This document shows, in pieces, positions 48,971 through 57,993 of a DNA stretch of 64,000 nucleotides. The stretch's first letter is position 1. Each line of letters opens with the position of its first letter. Below the pieces are notes generated by a model. That model saw nothing but the letters and a program-made list of their open reading frames with translations. It had not been told where the DNA came from and did not search any database. The stretch covers positions 1-64,000 of the forward strand of contig NZ_JOJM01000011.1 of the NCBI RefSeq assembly GCF_000720325.1. Reading direction: 5' to 3'. This DNA is from Streptomyces sp. NRRL B-1347 (GTDB lineage: Bacteria; Actinomycetota; Actinomycetes; Streptomycetales; Streptomycetaceae). The position numbers were made by a program, and so were the translations under genes.

Positions 48971-50094
48971 CACGCCGCCACCGCCGTCCGCTCGGCGAGC
49001 ACCTCTTCGTAGTGCCCGACGAGCTGGTCCCCGACGGCGTCCCAGGTCCGCCCCTCGACCGCGGCGCGCCCGGCGGCGCCGTACGCCGCCCGCAGGCCGG
49101 GATCGGCGGCCATGGCCCAGACGGCGTCGCGCACGGCCTCGGCGTCGCCCGGCGCGACGAGGCTCCCGGTGCGGCCGGGGACGACCAGGTCGAGCGGCCC
49201 GCCCACGGCGGGCGCGACCACCGGAACGCCGCTGGCCATGGCCTCCTGCACCGTCTGGCAGAACGTCTCCAGGGGCCCGGTGTGCACGAAGACGTCCAAG
49301 GAGGCGAAGATCCGGGCGAGTTCGCCGCCGGAGCGGCGCCCGAGCAGCCGCGCGCCGGGCAGCGCCGTGCGCAGCGCCGCCTCGCTCGGCCCGTCGCCCA
49401 CGACGACCACGCGCACCCCGGAGAGGCGGCACACCCGCGCCAGGAGCTCGACGTGCTTCTCCGGGGCGAGCCGTCCCACGTAGCCGACGAGGAGTTCGCC
49501 ACCGGGGGCGAGCTCGCGCCGCAGCGCCTCGTCGCGCAGTGCCGGGCGGAACCGGTCCGTGTCCACGCCGCGCGGCCACAGACGCACCCGCGGCACGCCG
49601 TGGGCCGCCAGGTCGGCGAGGGCGGCGGAGGACGGCGCGAGGGTGCGGTCGGCGGCGGCGTGCACGCCCCGGATGCGCCGCCACGCCGTGGCCTCGCCCC
49701 TGCCCATGTACGTGCGCGCGTAGCCGCCGATGTCGGTCTGGTAGACGGCGACGGTGGGGATGTCCTGGCGGGCCGCGGCGGTCATGCCGCGGGCGCCGAG
49801 CACGAACGGGCTGGCGAGGTGGACGAGTTCGGCCCGGTGCGCGGTCAGCGCCGCGGCCAGTCGGCGGCTCGGCAGCGCCACCCTGACCTGCGGATAGCCG
49901 GGCAGTGGCAGGGAGGGCACGCGGATGACGGGGCACGGCGCGCGGCCGTCGGGCTCGGCCCCCGGCACGGCGGCCGGGGCGATGACGAGGGGGTCGTGGC
50001 CGCGGGCGGCGAGCTGGCGCGCGGTCTGCAGGGCGCAGTGCGACACGCCGTTGACATCGGGCGGGAAGGACTCGGTGACGATGACGACACGCAT
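48970..50094 (-). CDS. GT4 glycosyltransferase (mannosyltransferase-like)
   Basis: A 374-residue enzyme with a full GT4 layout. The N-terminal domain has IVTESFPPDVNGVSHCALQTARQLA. The C-terminal domain has VGRLAPEKHVELLARV and ETFCQTVQEAMASGVPVVAPAVGGP, with the E-x7-E pair. It resembles alpha-mannosyltransferases such as MgtA and PimB-type of actinomycete glycolipid synthesis. It is the first of three coupled genes (this gene, glycosyltransferase, SGNH hydrolase), which suggests a small pathway making or trimming a glycolipid. The acceptor is not known. Confidence 0.9.
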   Translation of the reverse strand: MRVVIVTESFPPDVNGVSHCALQTARQLAARGHDPLVIAPAAVPGAEPDGRAPCPVIRVPSLPLPGYPQVRVALPSRRLAAALTAHRAELVHLASPFVLGARGMTAAARQDIPTVAVYQTDIGGYARTYMGRGEATAWRRIRGVHAAADRTLAPSSAALADLAAHGVPRVRLWPRGVDTDRFRPALRDEALRRELAPGGELLVGYVGRLAPEKHVELLARVCRLSGVRVVVVGDGPSEAALRTALPGARLLGRRSGGELARIFASLDVFVHTGPLETFCQTVQEAMASGVPVVAPAVGGPLDLVVPGRTGSLVAPGDAEAVRDAVWAMAADPGLRAAYGAAGRAAVEGRTWDAVGDQLVGHYEEVLAERTAVAA

Positions 50095-50247
50095 ACCGGT
50101 GTTGTCGTCAGATGGGGCGTGCCCACGTCAACGTGGATCTTTCCTGGCGAGGAACGTCCCATGAGCGTTCCGCTCCGCGCGCGGCGACGGCCCGCCGGGC
50201 CGCACGGCTCCGCCCTGGGTCCGGGCCCGCCGCCGCGCGCCGGAATC

Positions 50248-51666
50248 TCACACGGCGGGCGCGTCAGGTCCTATCCGGTTCCGCACCGCGGACTGGACCT
50301 CGTCCTCCTCGGCGGGATCGGTGGCGAGCCTTCTGAGCTGGGCGACGACACGCGCGTCGCCGGTCTCCGCGTGCCGCGCGGCGACCTCGCGGGTGGACTC
50401 CTCGCAGTCCCAGAGGCACTCGACGGCGAAGCCCGCGGCGAAGGAGGGGTCGGTGGCGGCGAGCGCGCGGGCGGCGCGGCCCCTGAGATGGGAAGAGGCG
50501 GTCTCGCGGTAGACGTGGCGCAGGACGGGCGCCGCGCAGCAGATGCCGAGGCGTCCCGCGCCGTCGACCAGCGGCCACAGCGTCGGCGCGTCCGGGCCCG
50601 CGCCGCGCACGGCCTCGCGCAGCGCGGCGAGCACCAGCTGGCTGTCCTCGGCGCCGCCGCGGCAGGCGAGGACGCGTCCGGCGGCGGCACCGAGCACGTC
50701 CGGGCGGCCCGCCCACTGCCGGGCCCGCTGCACGGCGGCGACGGAGCGCATCCGCTCGAAGGTCTCGGCGGCGACGTCCACGACGACGGACGACGTGCTC
50801 TGCGCGGCCTCCTCGATGAGGTCGAGCACATCGGGGTCGTGCGCGTCGGCGAGGTAGCGCAGGGCAGTGCCGCGCGCCCCGTCCGCGCCGTACCGCGCCA
50901 CCGCGATGATCTCGGCACGGTCCTCGGGTCCCGCGACGGCGCTCAGGCAGCGGGCGGCCGGGGCGTGCAGCGCGGCGCCGCGCTCGAACCCTTCCTGGGC
51001 CCAGTCGAGCACGGCCTTGACGCTCCAGCCGGGGCGCGGTCCGGACGGCTCCAGCTGCCGCTGCCAGCGGTCGAAGGAGCCGCGCTCCTGGGCGGCGCGC
51101 ACCCGGGCGCCGATCTCCGGGCGCGGATCCTCGGCCCACAGCCGCCAGGGCCGTGGTTCGAAGGCGTCGCGGACGGCGACGGTGAGGGCGGCCTCGCCCT
51201 CGGCGTCGGTGGTGAAGCGGGCGAGCACGGGCCCGGCGAGGGCGCGCAGGGCCGCGTCGTCGTCGCGCAGGGCCAGCTCGTCCAGGGCCCAGGCCCAGTT
51301 GCTGCCGTACTCGGCGTACCGGCGCAGCATCCTGAGGGCGTCCAGGCGGTCGTACGAGGCCAGATGACCGAGCACCGAGAGCGCGAGGCCGGTGCGTGAG
51401 TCCTCCGTGACCAGGGTGTCCTCGGGGTCGAAGAGGTGGCGCTCGATGGCGCCGAGGTCGCCGTCGAGGTCCAGGTACAGGCGGGCGTAGTACAGGGAGC
51501 GGTTCTCCACCTGCCAGTCGTGCCGCGGGTCGCTGAGCACGCAGTGGTTGAGGGCGGAAAGGGCCTCGGCCCGTGGTGCGGTGAGCGCGTGCAGCGTGCC
51601 GTCGCCGCGGCCCCTCTGCAACAGGCCGAGCAGCGTACCGCTGGGCGCTATGACCGGTTCGAACAT
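50248..51666 (-). CDS. HEAT-repeat protein
   Basis: A 472-residue all-helical protein of repeated helix pairs with Ala/Leu-rich faces (ALSVLGHLASYDRLDALRML, and later DRAEIIAVARYGADGARGTALRYLADAHDP and VLACRGGAEDSQLVLAALREAV). The pattern fits HEAT/ARM-type scaffolds. No catalytic motif is visible. The ATG at 51666 (MFEPVIAPSG) is chosen because GAGG lies nine bases upstream; a GTG at 51681 would place this site inside the coding region. It is in the same direction as the glycosyltransferase operon, 153 bp upstream of it. Confidence 0.85.
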   Translation of the reverse strand: MFEPVIAPSGTLLGLLQRGRGDGTLHALTAPRAEALSALNHCVLSDPRHDWQVENRSLYYARLYLDLDGDLGAIERHLFDPEDTLVTEDSRTGLALSVLGHLASYDRLDALRMLRRYAEYGSNWAWALDELALRDDDAALRALAGPVLARFTTDAEGEAALTVAVRDAFEPRPWRLWAEDPRPEIGARVRAAQERGSFDRWQRQLEPSGPRPGWSVKAVLDWAQEGFERGAALHAPAARCLSAVAGPEDRAEIIAVARYGADGARGTALRYLADAHDPDVLDLIEEAAQSTSSVVVDVAAETFERMRSVAAVQRARQWAGRPDVLGAAAGRVLACRGGAEDSQLVLAALREAVRGAGPDAPTLWPLVDGAGRLGICCAAPVLRHVYRETASSHLRGRAARALAATDPSFAAGFAVECLWDCEESTREVAARHAETGDARVVAQLRRLATDPAEEDEVQSAVRNRIGPDAPAV

Positions 51667-51967
51667 GGGAAACAGCCTCACATCAAGCGTCGACGCAACC
51701 GGGAATCCGCATTACCTGGCCGTGCGCCAACACGTCGGGCCGCCCGCCGTCTCTTGCTTGTCGAAGACCATTTTCCTCTGCCTTTCGTCAGTGGCCCGGG
51801 GGGATGCCGGACACCAGGTCCGGGTTCGGGCCGATCACGGGCCACGCGCTGCGGCAACTCCTGCCCCGACGTCGTGTCCGTGAATCACGTCGTCATGATG
51901 ACCCAGCGGTTACACCCGCCGCGACCACATTTCCGGCGCCCCCGTCGCACCGGGTCGGGTGCCCCGG
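51667..51967. other. Gene-free gap between the HEAT-repeat and ankyrin genes
   Basis: About 300 bp with no convincing ORF, strong hairpin or repeat. It should hold the promoter of the HEAT-repeat gene and the 3' end of the ankyrin transcript. I see no clear -35/-10 pair. Confidence 0.5.
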
Positions 51968-52360
51968 TCAGGCGGCCCCGAACAGCGTGAGCAGCTCGAC
52001 CTTGTCGAACATCCGTGCGGTGTCAATCGCCGACGGCGTGCCCGCGGCCGGATCGGCGCCCCCGTCGACCAGCGCCCTGACCACGTCGTCCGCACCCTTG
52101 AAGACGGCACCGGCGAGCGGCGTCTGCCCCCGGTCGTTGGCGCGGTCGACGTCCGCGCCGCGCTCGACGAGAGCGCGTACCGCGGGTGCGTGACCGTGGT
52201 ACGCGGCGAGCATGAGGAGCGAGTCGCCGCTGTCGTTGGTCAGGTTCGCGGGAACGCCCGCGTCAACGTACGCGGCGAGGGCGTCGGTGTCGCCGGCGCG
52301 CGCCAGATCAAAGATCTTGCCCGCCAGCTCCACGACCTCGGGGTCGAGGGCTTCGCCCAT
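51968..52360 (-). CDS. Ankyrin-repeat protein
   Basis: A 130-residue protein made of three to four ankyrin repeats (GDTDALAAYVDAGVPANLTNDSGDSLLMLAAYHGHAPAVRALVERGADVDRANDRGQTPLAGAVFKGADDVVRALVDGGADP by pattern). It lacks any signal or enzymatic domain, so it is likely a protein-binding scaffold. AAAGGCGGG precedes the ATG at 52360. It is divergent from smeA, with a 324-bp region between them. Confidence 0.9.
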   Translation of the reverse strand: MGEALDPEVVELAGKIFDLARAGDTDALAAYVDAGVPANLTNDSGDSLLMLAAYHGHAPAVRALVERGADVDRANDRGQTPLAGAVFKGADDVVRALVDGGADPAAGTPSAIDTARMFDKVELLTLFGAA

Positions 52361-52684
52361 GGTGGTGCCCGCCTTTCGCGATGCGCGTGAGCCCGGCCCC
52401 AGCGCGTGCGGGGGCCCGGATGGTTCCCGGCTGCGCAGCCGTGCAGCCGTACGAGTGAATCGACAGGGTACTGCCCGTCACGGCACATGACCGACCGCGT
52501 CGGCGGCAAAGATCACCGCGGGCGCGGCCGACCGCCCGCCCCTCACCCCGGACAGCCCGGCGACCCGCCGCCGTTCAGGGGAAATTTCCGGAATTTCCCC
52601 CATTTGCACCCCATCTCGTATGGATACATGCTGTGAGCCTGGAAGTACTGATGGTGACTGTCCCCCTCAATCAGGAGAACTCTC
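52361..52684. promoter_or_regulatory. Divergent region upstream of smeA with an A/T-rich palindrome
   Basis: This 324-bp gap has no gene. Its main feature is a palindrome at 52578-52600: arms GGGGAAATT and AATTTCCCC around TCCGG. After it comes TTGCAC (52605-52610) and GTATGGATACATG, then GGAAGTACTG and the smeA ribosome site (CAGGAG). smeA expression depends on whi regulators in S. coelicolor, so an activator or repressor of sporulation may bind here. Confidence 0.5.
52578..52600. promoter_or_regulatory. Perfect 9-bp inverted repeat upstream of smeA
   Basis: Arms GGGGAAATT (52578-52586) and AATTTCCCC (52592-52600) are separated by TCCGG; the central part is almost symmetric too. AT-rich symmetry is rare in this GC-rich DNA, and its site about 85 bases before the smeA start suggests an operator. 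It may also fold as a 5' UTR hairpin. Confidence 0.65.
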
Positions 52685-52879
52685 ATGGTCCTGTCCATCT
52701 CCGGAGTCGTGCTGCTCGGCATCATCGTCTTCCTCTTCTTCCGCAAGGACGGGCTCAAGGCCTCCCACGCCCTGGTCTGCGCCCTCTTCGGCTTCTTCCT
52801 CGCGGGCACCGCCATCGCGCCGAGCATCCAGGCGGGCAGCGCGAGCCTCGCGAGCCTGCTCGGCGGGATCAAGTTCTGA
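52685..52879 (+). CDS. smeA: Small membrane protein SmeA
   Basis: A 64-residue protein with two membrane spans (LSISGVVLLGIIVFLFF and ALVCALFGFFLAGTAIA) joined by RKDGLKASH. It is followed 37 bp later by the FtsK-like gene, as in the S. coelicolor smeA-sffA pair, where SmeA is needed to target SffA to sporulation septa. The ATG at 52685 is preceded by CAGGAGAACTCTC. Short length is normal. Confidence 0.85.
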   Translation: MVLSISGVVLLGIIVFLFFRKDGLKASHALVCALFGFFLAGTAIAPSIQAGSASLASLLGGIKF

Positions 52880-52916
52880 CGGCTGAGCCCCTCACCACCA
52901 CCTCGAGGAGACCGAC

Positions 52917-54494
52917 GTGGCCCGGCGCCCTCTCCCCCGCATCCTGAGCACCGGCACCGCCCAGATCGCCCGGAGCCGGGAGCACATCGCGCGCAGCCGC
53001 GAGCTGGCCCGGTCGGCCGCCGACAGCGCCACCGACGTCCTGCATCCGCTGATCACCATCACCCGAGGACTGCGCCGCCTCGCCGGAGCCGGGCGGCGCA
53101 AGTGGTCCGCGACCCCCAAGGACCGGCGGGGGCCGCTGCTGTTCCTCGTGGCCTCGGTGATCCTCGTGGTGGCCCTCATCCCCTACGGACCGCTGCTCGC
53201 CGTCATCTGCCTGATGGCGGCGGCCGCCTGGAAGGGCCGCGAGCGCACCGTCCCCGCGCCCACCGGCCCTGACGACGCGCAGGTGCAGCGCCTGCAGTCC
53301 CTCTACGAAGCGCTGGTGCCGTACTTCTCCGTCCCGGAGGACCCCAGCCCGCTGTTCACGCACGGCGGCGAGTGGGAGAAGGCCTTCCCCGCCCACGAGT
53401 TCGACGACACCGGGCGCGTGTCCCACCTCGTGGTGCGCTACCCCGCGTACTTCACGGACGGCGAGGCCGAGTCCCGCGCGCGGATCGAGCAGCTGCTGCA
53501 CGCCAAGTCGGGCCGCGGCCGCGAGTACCACTTCGAGTGGGACGAGGAGGGCAACACCCTCACCGTGGACGTGCTGCCGCCGCTGCCCACCGACATCGCC
53601 GCCCAGCGGTTCGTCACCGCCCCCGGCGAGACCGTCCTCGGCTTCACCGACCCGACCTCGGTCCAGCGCACGCTGCCCGTGGCCGACGGCGACGCACAGC
53701 GCGACGTACCGCCCGTCGTGTGGCGCACCGGCCCCCGCTCGACCGAGCCCCACCTGCTGGCCGTCGGCCAGCCCGGCAGCGGCGCGACCACCCTGCTCCG
53801 CTCGATCGCCCTGCAGGCCCTCCAGCACGGCGACGTCGTGGTCGTCGACGGCAGCGGCACCGGCGACTACGCGTGCCTCGCCGGGCGCGACGGCGTCCTG
53901 GCCGTCGAGTGCGGGCTCGCCGGGGCCCTGGCGAGCCTGGAGTGGGCGGCGCACGAGACGGAGCGGCGGCTGATCGCCGCCAACCGCGCGCGGCAGGCGG
54001 GCCAGCAGCCGCCCGACGACATCAGGCGCCCGCTGTGGATCCTCCTCGACCGCCCGAGCACGCTCGGCCACCTGGCCGCTGCCGACGGGCACCGGGACCC
54101 CCAGGCCCTGCTCCAGGTGCCGCTGCGGCACGGCCGTGCGGCGGGCGTCACCGTCGTCGTCGCCGAGCAGCTCGACTCCATGGACGCCCTCAGCGACGCG
54201 GTGCGCCAGCACACCCGCGCGCGCGTGGTGCTCGGCCCCGCCGCCCCCGACCAGCTGGAGCAGATCCTCGGGGCGGCGCCGCACACGACGCCCACGGCGG
54301 AGGTCCCGGCGGGCCGCGGCTACGCCCGCCTCGGCACGGGCCCGGTGCACCGCCTCCAGGTCCCGGCGACACCGGACCCCTACGACGACGCGACGAGCGA
54401 GGCGCACCGGCAGGCCGTCCTCGCGCTCCTGCCGGAGCGCACGACGCCCGCGGACGCGACCCTCACGGCGGCACCCGCCGTCGCGGAGGGCTGA
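52917..54494 (+). CDS. sffA: FtsK/SpoIIIE-like sporulation protein SffA with degenerate Walker A
   Basis: A 525-residue septal DNA-translocase relative. Two membrane spans lie near residues 70-105 (LLFLVASVILVVALIPY and LLAVICLMAAAAW). The ATPase part follows a long linker. The P-loop reads GQPGSGATTLL: Ala290 stands where Lys is expected, so nucleotide binding may be weak. A Walker-B-like LWILLDRP follows. The GTG at 52917 has GAGGAG upstream. It forms an operon with smeA. In S. coelicolor SffA localises to sporulation septa and affects chromosome segregation; the loss of the lysine raises the question whether it pumps DNA. Confidence 0.88.
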   Translation: MARRPLPRILSTGTAQIARSREHIARSRELARSAADSATDVLHPLITITRGLRRLAGAGRRKWSATPKDRRGPLLFLVASVILVVALIPYGPLLAVICLMAAAAWKGRERTVPAPTGPDDAQVQRLQSLYEALVPYFSVPEDPSPLFTHGGEWEKAFPAHEFDDTGRVSHLVVRYPAYFTDGEAESRARIEQLLHAKSGRGREYHFEWDEEGNTLTVDVLPPLPTDIAAQRFVTAPGETVLGFTDPTSVQRTLPVADGDAQRDVPPVVWRTGPRSTEPHLLAVGQPGSGATTLLRSIALQALQHGDVVVVDGSGTGDYACLAGRDGVLAVECGLAGALASLEWAAHETERRLIAANRARQAGQQPPDDIRRPLWILLDRPSTLGHLAAADGHRDPQALLQVPLRHGRAAGVTVVVAEQLDSMDALSDAVRQHTRARVVLGPAAPDQLEQILGAAPHTTPTAEVPAGRGYARLGTGPVHRLQVPATPDPYDDATSEAHRQAVLALLPERTTPADATLTAAPAVAEG

Positions 54495-54612
54495 GGCGCA
54501 CGGGGCAGTGGCGGGCGGGGCGCTGGCGGGCGTGGGCGGTGGTGGGCGTGGGCGGTGGCGCACAAGGCGGCGGCCCACCGCCCTCAGGCCGTGAGCCCCG
54601 CGCCGCGAGCCC

Positions 54613-56109
54613 TCACGCCACGAACGTCTGGGGCGCCTGCATCCCTCCGCCCGCCCCCGTCTCCACGAGGCGCGCCGCCGCCGCGAGCCGCACCGCCGCC
54701 TCGTCCGCGACCGCTCCCCCGACCGTGAACGGCAGCCGCACATAGCCCTCGAAGGCGCCGTCCACACCGAAGCGGGGCCCGGACGGCACCCGGACGCCGA
54801 CGCGTTCGCCGACCTCGGCGAGGCGTGAGCCGGACAGGCCGCCGGTGCGCACCCACAGGGTCAGGCCGCCGCGCGGCACCTCGAACTCCCAGCCGGGCAG
54901 CTCCCGGCGCACGGCGGCGACCAGCGCGTCGCGGTTGTCGCGGGCCTGGGCCCTGCGCACGTCCACCGCCTCGCTCCAGCCGCCGGTGCTCAAAAGCCAG
55001 TTCACGGCCAGCTGCTCCAGGACGGGCGTGCCCAGATCGGCGTAGGCGCGCGCCGCCACCAGGCTGCGGATCACGTCGGGCGCGGCCCGCACCCAGCCGA
55101 TGCGCATGCCCGCCCAGAAGGCCTTGCTGGCCGAGCCGACGGTGATGACGGTGGCGCCCGCGGGGTCGAAGCCGCAGACGGGGCGGGGCATCTCGACGTC
55201 GTCGAGGGCCAGTTCGCTCATGGTCTCGTCGACGACGAGGACGGTGCCCGCGGAGCGCGCCGCGTCGACGAGCTTGCGGCGCTGGTCCTCGTCGGCGAGG
55301 GCCCCGGTCGGGTTGTGGAAGTCCGCGACGACGTACGCGAGGCGCGGCGCGGCGTCGCGCAGCACCTGCCGCCAGCGGTCCAGGTCCCAGCCGCGCAGCC
55401 CCTCGGCCATCGCGACGGGCACCAGGCGTGCGCCCGCCTCGCGCATCAACTGGAGGATGTTGGCGTACGAGGGCGACTCGACGGCGATGCGCTCACCGCG
55501 GCCCGCGAAGAGGTGGCAGATCGCGTCGATGGCGCCCATGGCACCGGTGGTGACCATGATCTGTTCCGGCATGGTCGGGATCCCGCGCGCGGTGTAGCGC
55601 TCGGCGAGCATGGCGCGCAGGGCGGGCAGTCCGGCCGGGTAGTCGCCGTGGGTGTGGGCGTAGGGCGGCAGCTCCTCCAGGGCGCCCTGCACGGCGCGGG
55701 TGAGCCAGGGCTCGGGGGCGGGCAGCGCCGCGCAGCCCAGATCGATCATGGAGCCGACGGCTTCGGGCGGCAGGGGTTCGAGCCCGCGCGCGGGGAGCGG
55801 GTTTCCGGCCGGGACCGCGGTCCAGCTGCCCGCGCCCCTGCGGGACTCCAGGAACCCTTCCGTGCGCAGTGCCTCGTAGGCGGCGGCGACCGTGGTGCGG
55901 CTCACGGAGAGCGCGACCGCGAGTTCCCGCTCGGCGGGCAGGCGGGCGGCCACGGGAACGCGTCCCTCTAGGACGAGGAGCCTGATGCCGTCGGCGAGGG
56001 CGCGGTAGGCGGGCGGGCGGCGGGTGCCCGCGCCCGCGGGGCGCGCCTGCTGGGAGGTGAGCAGCCGGGCGAGCTGAGTCGCGCCCACCGCCGATGTCCA
56101 CTGAGCCAT
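54613..56109 (-). CDS. MocR-type regulator (GntR helix-turn-helix fused to aminotransferase)
   Basis: A 498-residue MocR protein. The N-terminal GntR winged helix (YRALADGIRLLVLEGRVPVAARLPAERELAVALSVSRTTVAAAYEALRTEGFL) is joined to a class I aminotransferase-like domain with the PLP lysine in SASKAFWAGMRIGW and the Asp region VVDETMSELAL. Such regulators sense vitamin B6 or amino-acid derivatives. It is divergent from a YczE-like membrane protein gene 98 bp away; MocR and YczE genes are often paired in this way, so it likely controls that gene. The ATG at 56109 has AAGGTGG upstream. Confidence 0.93.
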   Translation of the reverse strand: MAQWTSAVGATQLARLLTSQQARPAGAGTRRPPAYRALADGIRLLVLEGRVPVAARLPAERELAVALSVSRTTVAAAYEALRTEGFLESRRGAGSWTAVPAGNPLPARGLEPLPPEAVGSMIDLGCAALPAPEPWLTRAVQGALEELPPYAHTHGDYPAGLPALRAMLAERYTARGIPTMPEQIMVTTGAMGAIDAICHLFAGRGERIAVESPSYANILQLMREAGARLVPVAMAEGLRGWDLDRWRQVLRDAAPRLAYVVADFHNPTGALADEDQRRKLVDAARSAGTVLVVDETMSELALDDVEMPRPVCGFDPAGATVITVGSASKAFWAGMRIGWVRAAPDVIRSLVAARAYADLGTPVLEQLAVNWLLSTGGWSEAVDVRRAQARDNRDALVAAVRRELPGWEFEVPRGGLTLWVRTGGLSGSRLAEVGERVGVRVPSGPRFGVDGAFEGYVRLPFTVGGAVADEAAVRLAAAARLVETGAGGGMQAPQTFVA

Positions 56110-56207
56110 GATCCCAGTCCACCTTCATCGAATTGGCCATGGATGGCGCCTTGCGCCAAGCCACACAGTGTCATGAGTCAGGCCACTACCACCACGGGGG
56201 GCATCCC

Positions 56208-56927
56208 TTGTCCAGGGCGCATCCAGATCCGTCCACCCCGGCCCCGGAGCGCCGGGGCCGGTCCCTGCCCAGGCTGCCGGGCGGCGGCCACCTCACCCGG
56301 CGGATCGTCCAGCTGTACGCGGGCCTGGTCCTGTACGGCGCGAGTTCGGCGCTGCTCGTGCGCTCGAGCCTCGGTCTCGAGCCGTGGAACGTGCTGCACC
56401 AGGGCCTGGCCGAGCGGACCGGGATGTCCATCGGCGTCGTGTCGATCTTCGTGGGCGCCGCGGTGCTGCTGCTGTGGATCCCGCTGCGGCAGCGGCCGGG
56501 CCTCGGCACGGTGTCGAACGTCTTCGTCGTGGGCCTGGCGATGGACGGCATGCTCGCGCTCGTCCCGGACGCGCACGGCCTCGGCATCCGGATCCCGCTG
56601 ATGACGGCGGGCATCGTCCTCAACGGCGTGGCGACCGGCCTCTACATCGCGGCGAAGTTCGGCCCCGGCCCCCGGGACGGCCTGATGACGGGCCTGCACG
56701 AGCGCACCGGCCGCTCGATCCGGCTGATGCGCACGCTGGTGGAGGTGGCCGTGGTCGTCACGGGCTTCGCGCTCGGCGGCACCCTCGGCGTGGGCACCGT
56801 CGTGTACGCCGTGGCGATCGGGCCGCTCGCCCAGTTCTTCCTGCGCCTCTTCGCCGTGCCCGCGCCACCCGCCAGGGGCGTGGTAGCCGCCGGCGGGCCA
56901 TCGGAGCGGGCGATACTGCGGCGGTGA
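56208..56927 (+). CDS. YczE/YyaS-family membrane protein
   Basis: A membrane protein of about 239 residues with five to six spans (IVQLYAGLVLYGASSALLVR onward) and the conserved SSLGLEPWNVLHQGL and KFGPGPRDGLMTGLHERTGRSI. YczE proteins are thought to transport a metabolite and are usually regulated by an adjacent MocR, as here. The start is uncertain: the TTG at 56208 (LSRAHPDP) is preceded by GGGGGG and leaves room for a divergent promoter; an ATG at 56133 would leave only 23 bp to the MocR gene. The next gene overlaps its stop by four bases (GTGA). Confidence 0.8.
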   Translation: MSRAHPDPSTPAPERRGRSLPRLPGGGHLTRRIVQLYAGLVLYGASSALLVRSSLGLEPWNVLHQGLAERTGMSIGVVSIFVGAAVLLLWIPLRQRPGLGTVSNVFVVGLAMDGMLALVPDAHGLGIRIPLMTAGIVLNGVATGLYIAAKFGPGPRDGLMTGLHERTGRSIRLMRTLVEVAVVVTGFALGGTLGVGTVVYAVAIGPLAQFFLRLFAVPAPPARGVVAAGGPSERAILRR

Positions 56928-57691
56928 CCACGCACGTACGCCATCCGTACCTCGACCATCCGGGGCCGCTCGCCTTCGCCCACCGAGGGGGCGCGGCCGG
57001 CGGCCTGGAGAACACCGCGACGGCGTTCCGGCGCGCCGTCGACCAGGGCTACCGCTACCTGGAGACCGACGTGCACGCCACGGCGGACGGCCGGCTCGTG
57101 GCGTTCCACGACGCCACGCTCGACCGGGTCACGGACGGGACCGGCGGCATCGCGGCGCTGCCGTGGCGCGAGGTGCGCCACGCGCGCGTGGCGGGGCAGG
57201 AGCCGGTACCGCTCTTCGAAGACCTCCTGGAGGCGTTCCCGGAGGCGCGCTGGAACGTGGACGTGAAGGCCGAGCCCGCGCTGGTGCCGCTGCTCGACCT
57301 GATCGAGCGCGCCGCCGCGTGGGACCGGGTCTGCGTCGGCTCGTTCTCCGAGGCGCGGGTGGCCCGGGCCCAGCGCCTCGCGGGCCCGCGCCTGGCCACG
57401 TCGTACGGCACGCGCGGCGTCCTGGCGCTGCGGCTGCGCTCCCTGGGCCTCCCCGCCGTCCCGCGGACGTCCGCGGTGTGCGCGCAGGTGCCCGAGGCGC
57501 AGTCGGGGGTCCGGGTGGTCGACCGCCGCTTCGTGCGCACCGCCCACGCGCGCGGGCTCCAGGTGCACGTGTGGACGATCAACGACGCGGCCCGCATGCA
57601 CGCGCTGCTCGACCTCGGGGTCGACGGCATCATGACGGATCACACAGAGACACTGCGCGACGTCCTCAAGGAGCGCGGCGCCTGGGTGTGA
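56924..57691 (+). CDS. Glycerophosphodiester phosphodiesterase
   Basis: A 255-residue GDPD enzyme that hydrolyses glycerophosphodiesters to glycerol-3-phosphate and an alcohol. It contains AHRGGAAGGLENT, ETDVHATADGRLVAFHD with the catalytic and calcium-binding residues, and HVWTIND near the end. It lacks a signal peptide, so it acts in the cytosol. The GTG at 56924 overlaps the stop of the YczE gene and is therefore co-translated with it. About 300 bp follow before rbpA. Confidence 0.93.
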   Translation: MTTHVRHPYLDHPGPLAFAHRGGAAGGLENTATAFRRAVDQGYRYLETDVHATADGRLVAFHDATLDRVTDGTGGIAALPWREVRHARVAGQEPVPLFEDLLEAFPEARWNVDVKAEPALVPLLDLIERAAAWDRVCVGSFSEARVARAQRLAGPRLATSYGTRGVLALRLRSLGLPAVPRTSAVCAQVPEAQSGVRVVDRRFVRTAHARGLQVHVWTINDAARMHALLDLGVDGIMTDHTETLRDVLKERGAWV

Positions 57692-57735
57692 TCACCTGTG
57701 GCGCAGGGCGCGGACCAGCCGGTTCCGGGCCTGAT

Positions 57736-57765
57736 TTAGCAACCAGAGGCGAAGGCCGGTAGTGT
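57736..57765 (+). promoter_or_regulatory. Candidate vegetative promoter upstream of rbpA
   Basis: TTAGCA (57736-57741) and TAGTGT (57760-57765) are 18 bases apart. This would start about 220 nt upstream of the rbpA start codon. A hairpin TGCTGA-N4-TCAGCA at 57800-57815 follows. It may be a basal promoter with a long leader, or that of a short RNA. Confidence 0.35.
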
Positions 57766-57906
57766 ACGCCTTTGGCCTGCCAGGCGGACCGTTACTGCGT
57801 GCTGAGTTTTCAGCAACGCTGGGTGACATCTGCTGTCAGATGTGACAAACCGGGCGCCGGTGGGTACAACAAGGGGCGGCATACGACGGCGACGCATGAC
57901 CCTACG

Positions 57907-57932
57907 GGAATCTTTACCGCCGACCGGACGTT
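57907..57932 (+). promoter_or_regulatory. SigR-type promoter GGAAT-N18-GTT for rbpA
   Basis: GGAAT (57907-57911) and GTT (57930-57932) are exactly 18 bases apart, the consensus of the thiol-oxidative-stress sigma factor SigR. In S. coelicolor rbpA is a known SigR target. The start should lie about 55 nt before the ATG at 57994. Confidence 0.88.
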
Positions 57933-57993
57933 GTCCGGATGACGACGACAGCGACACCTGTCCTGTGGGCGAGAAGCCCGGGAGGCACGATTC

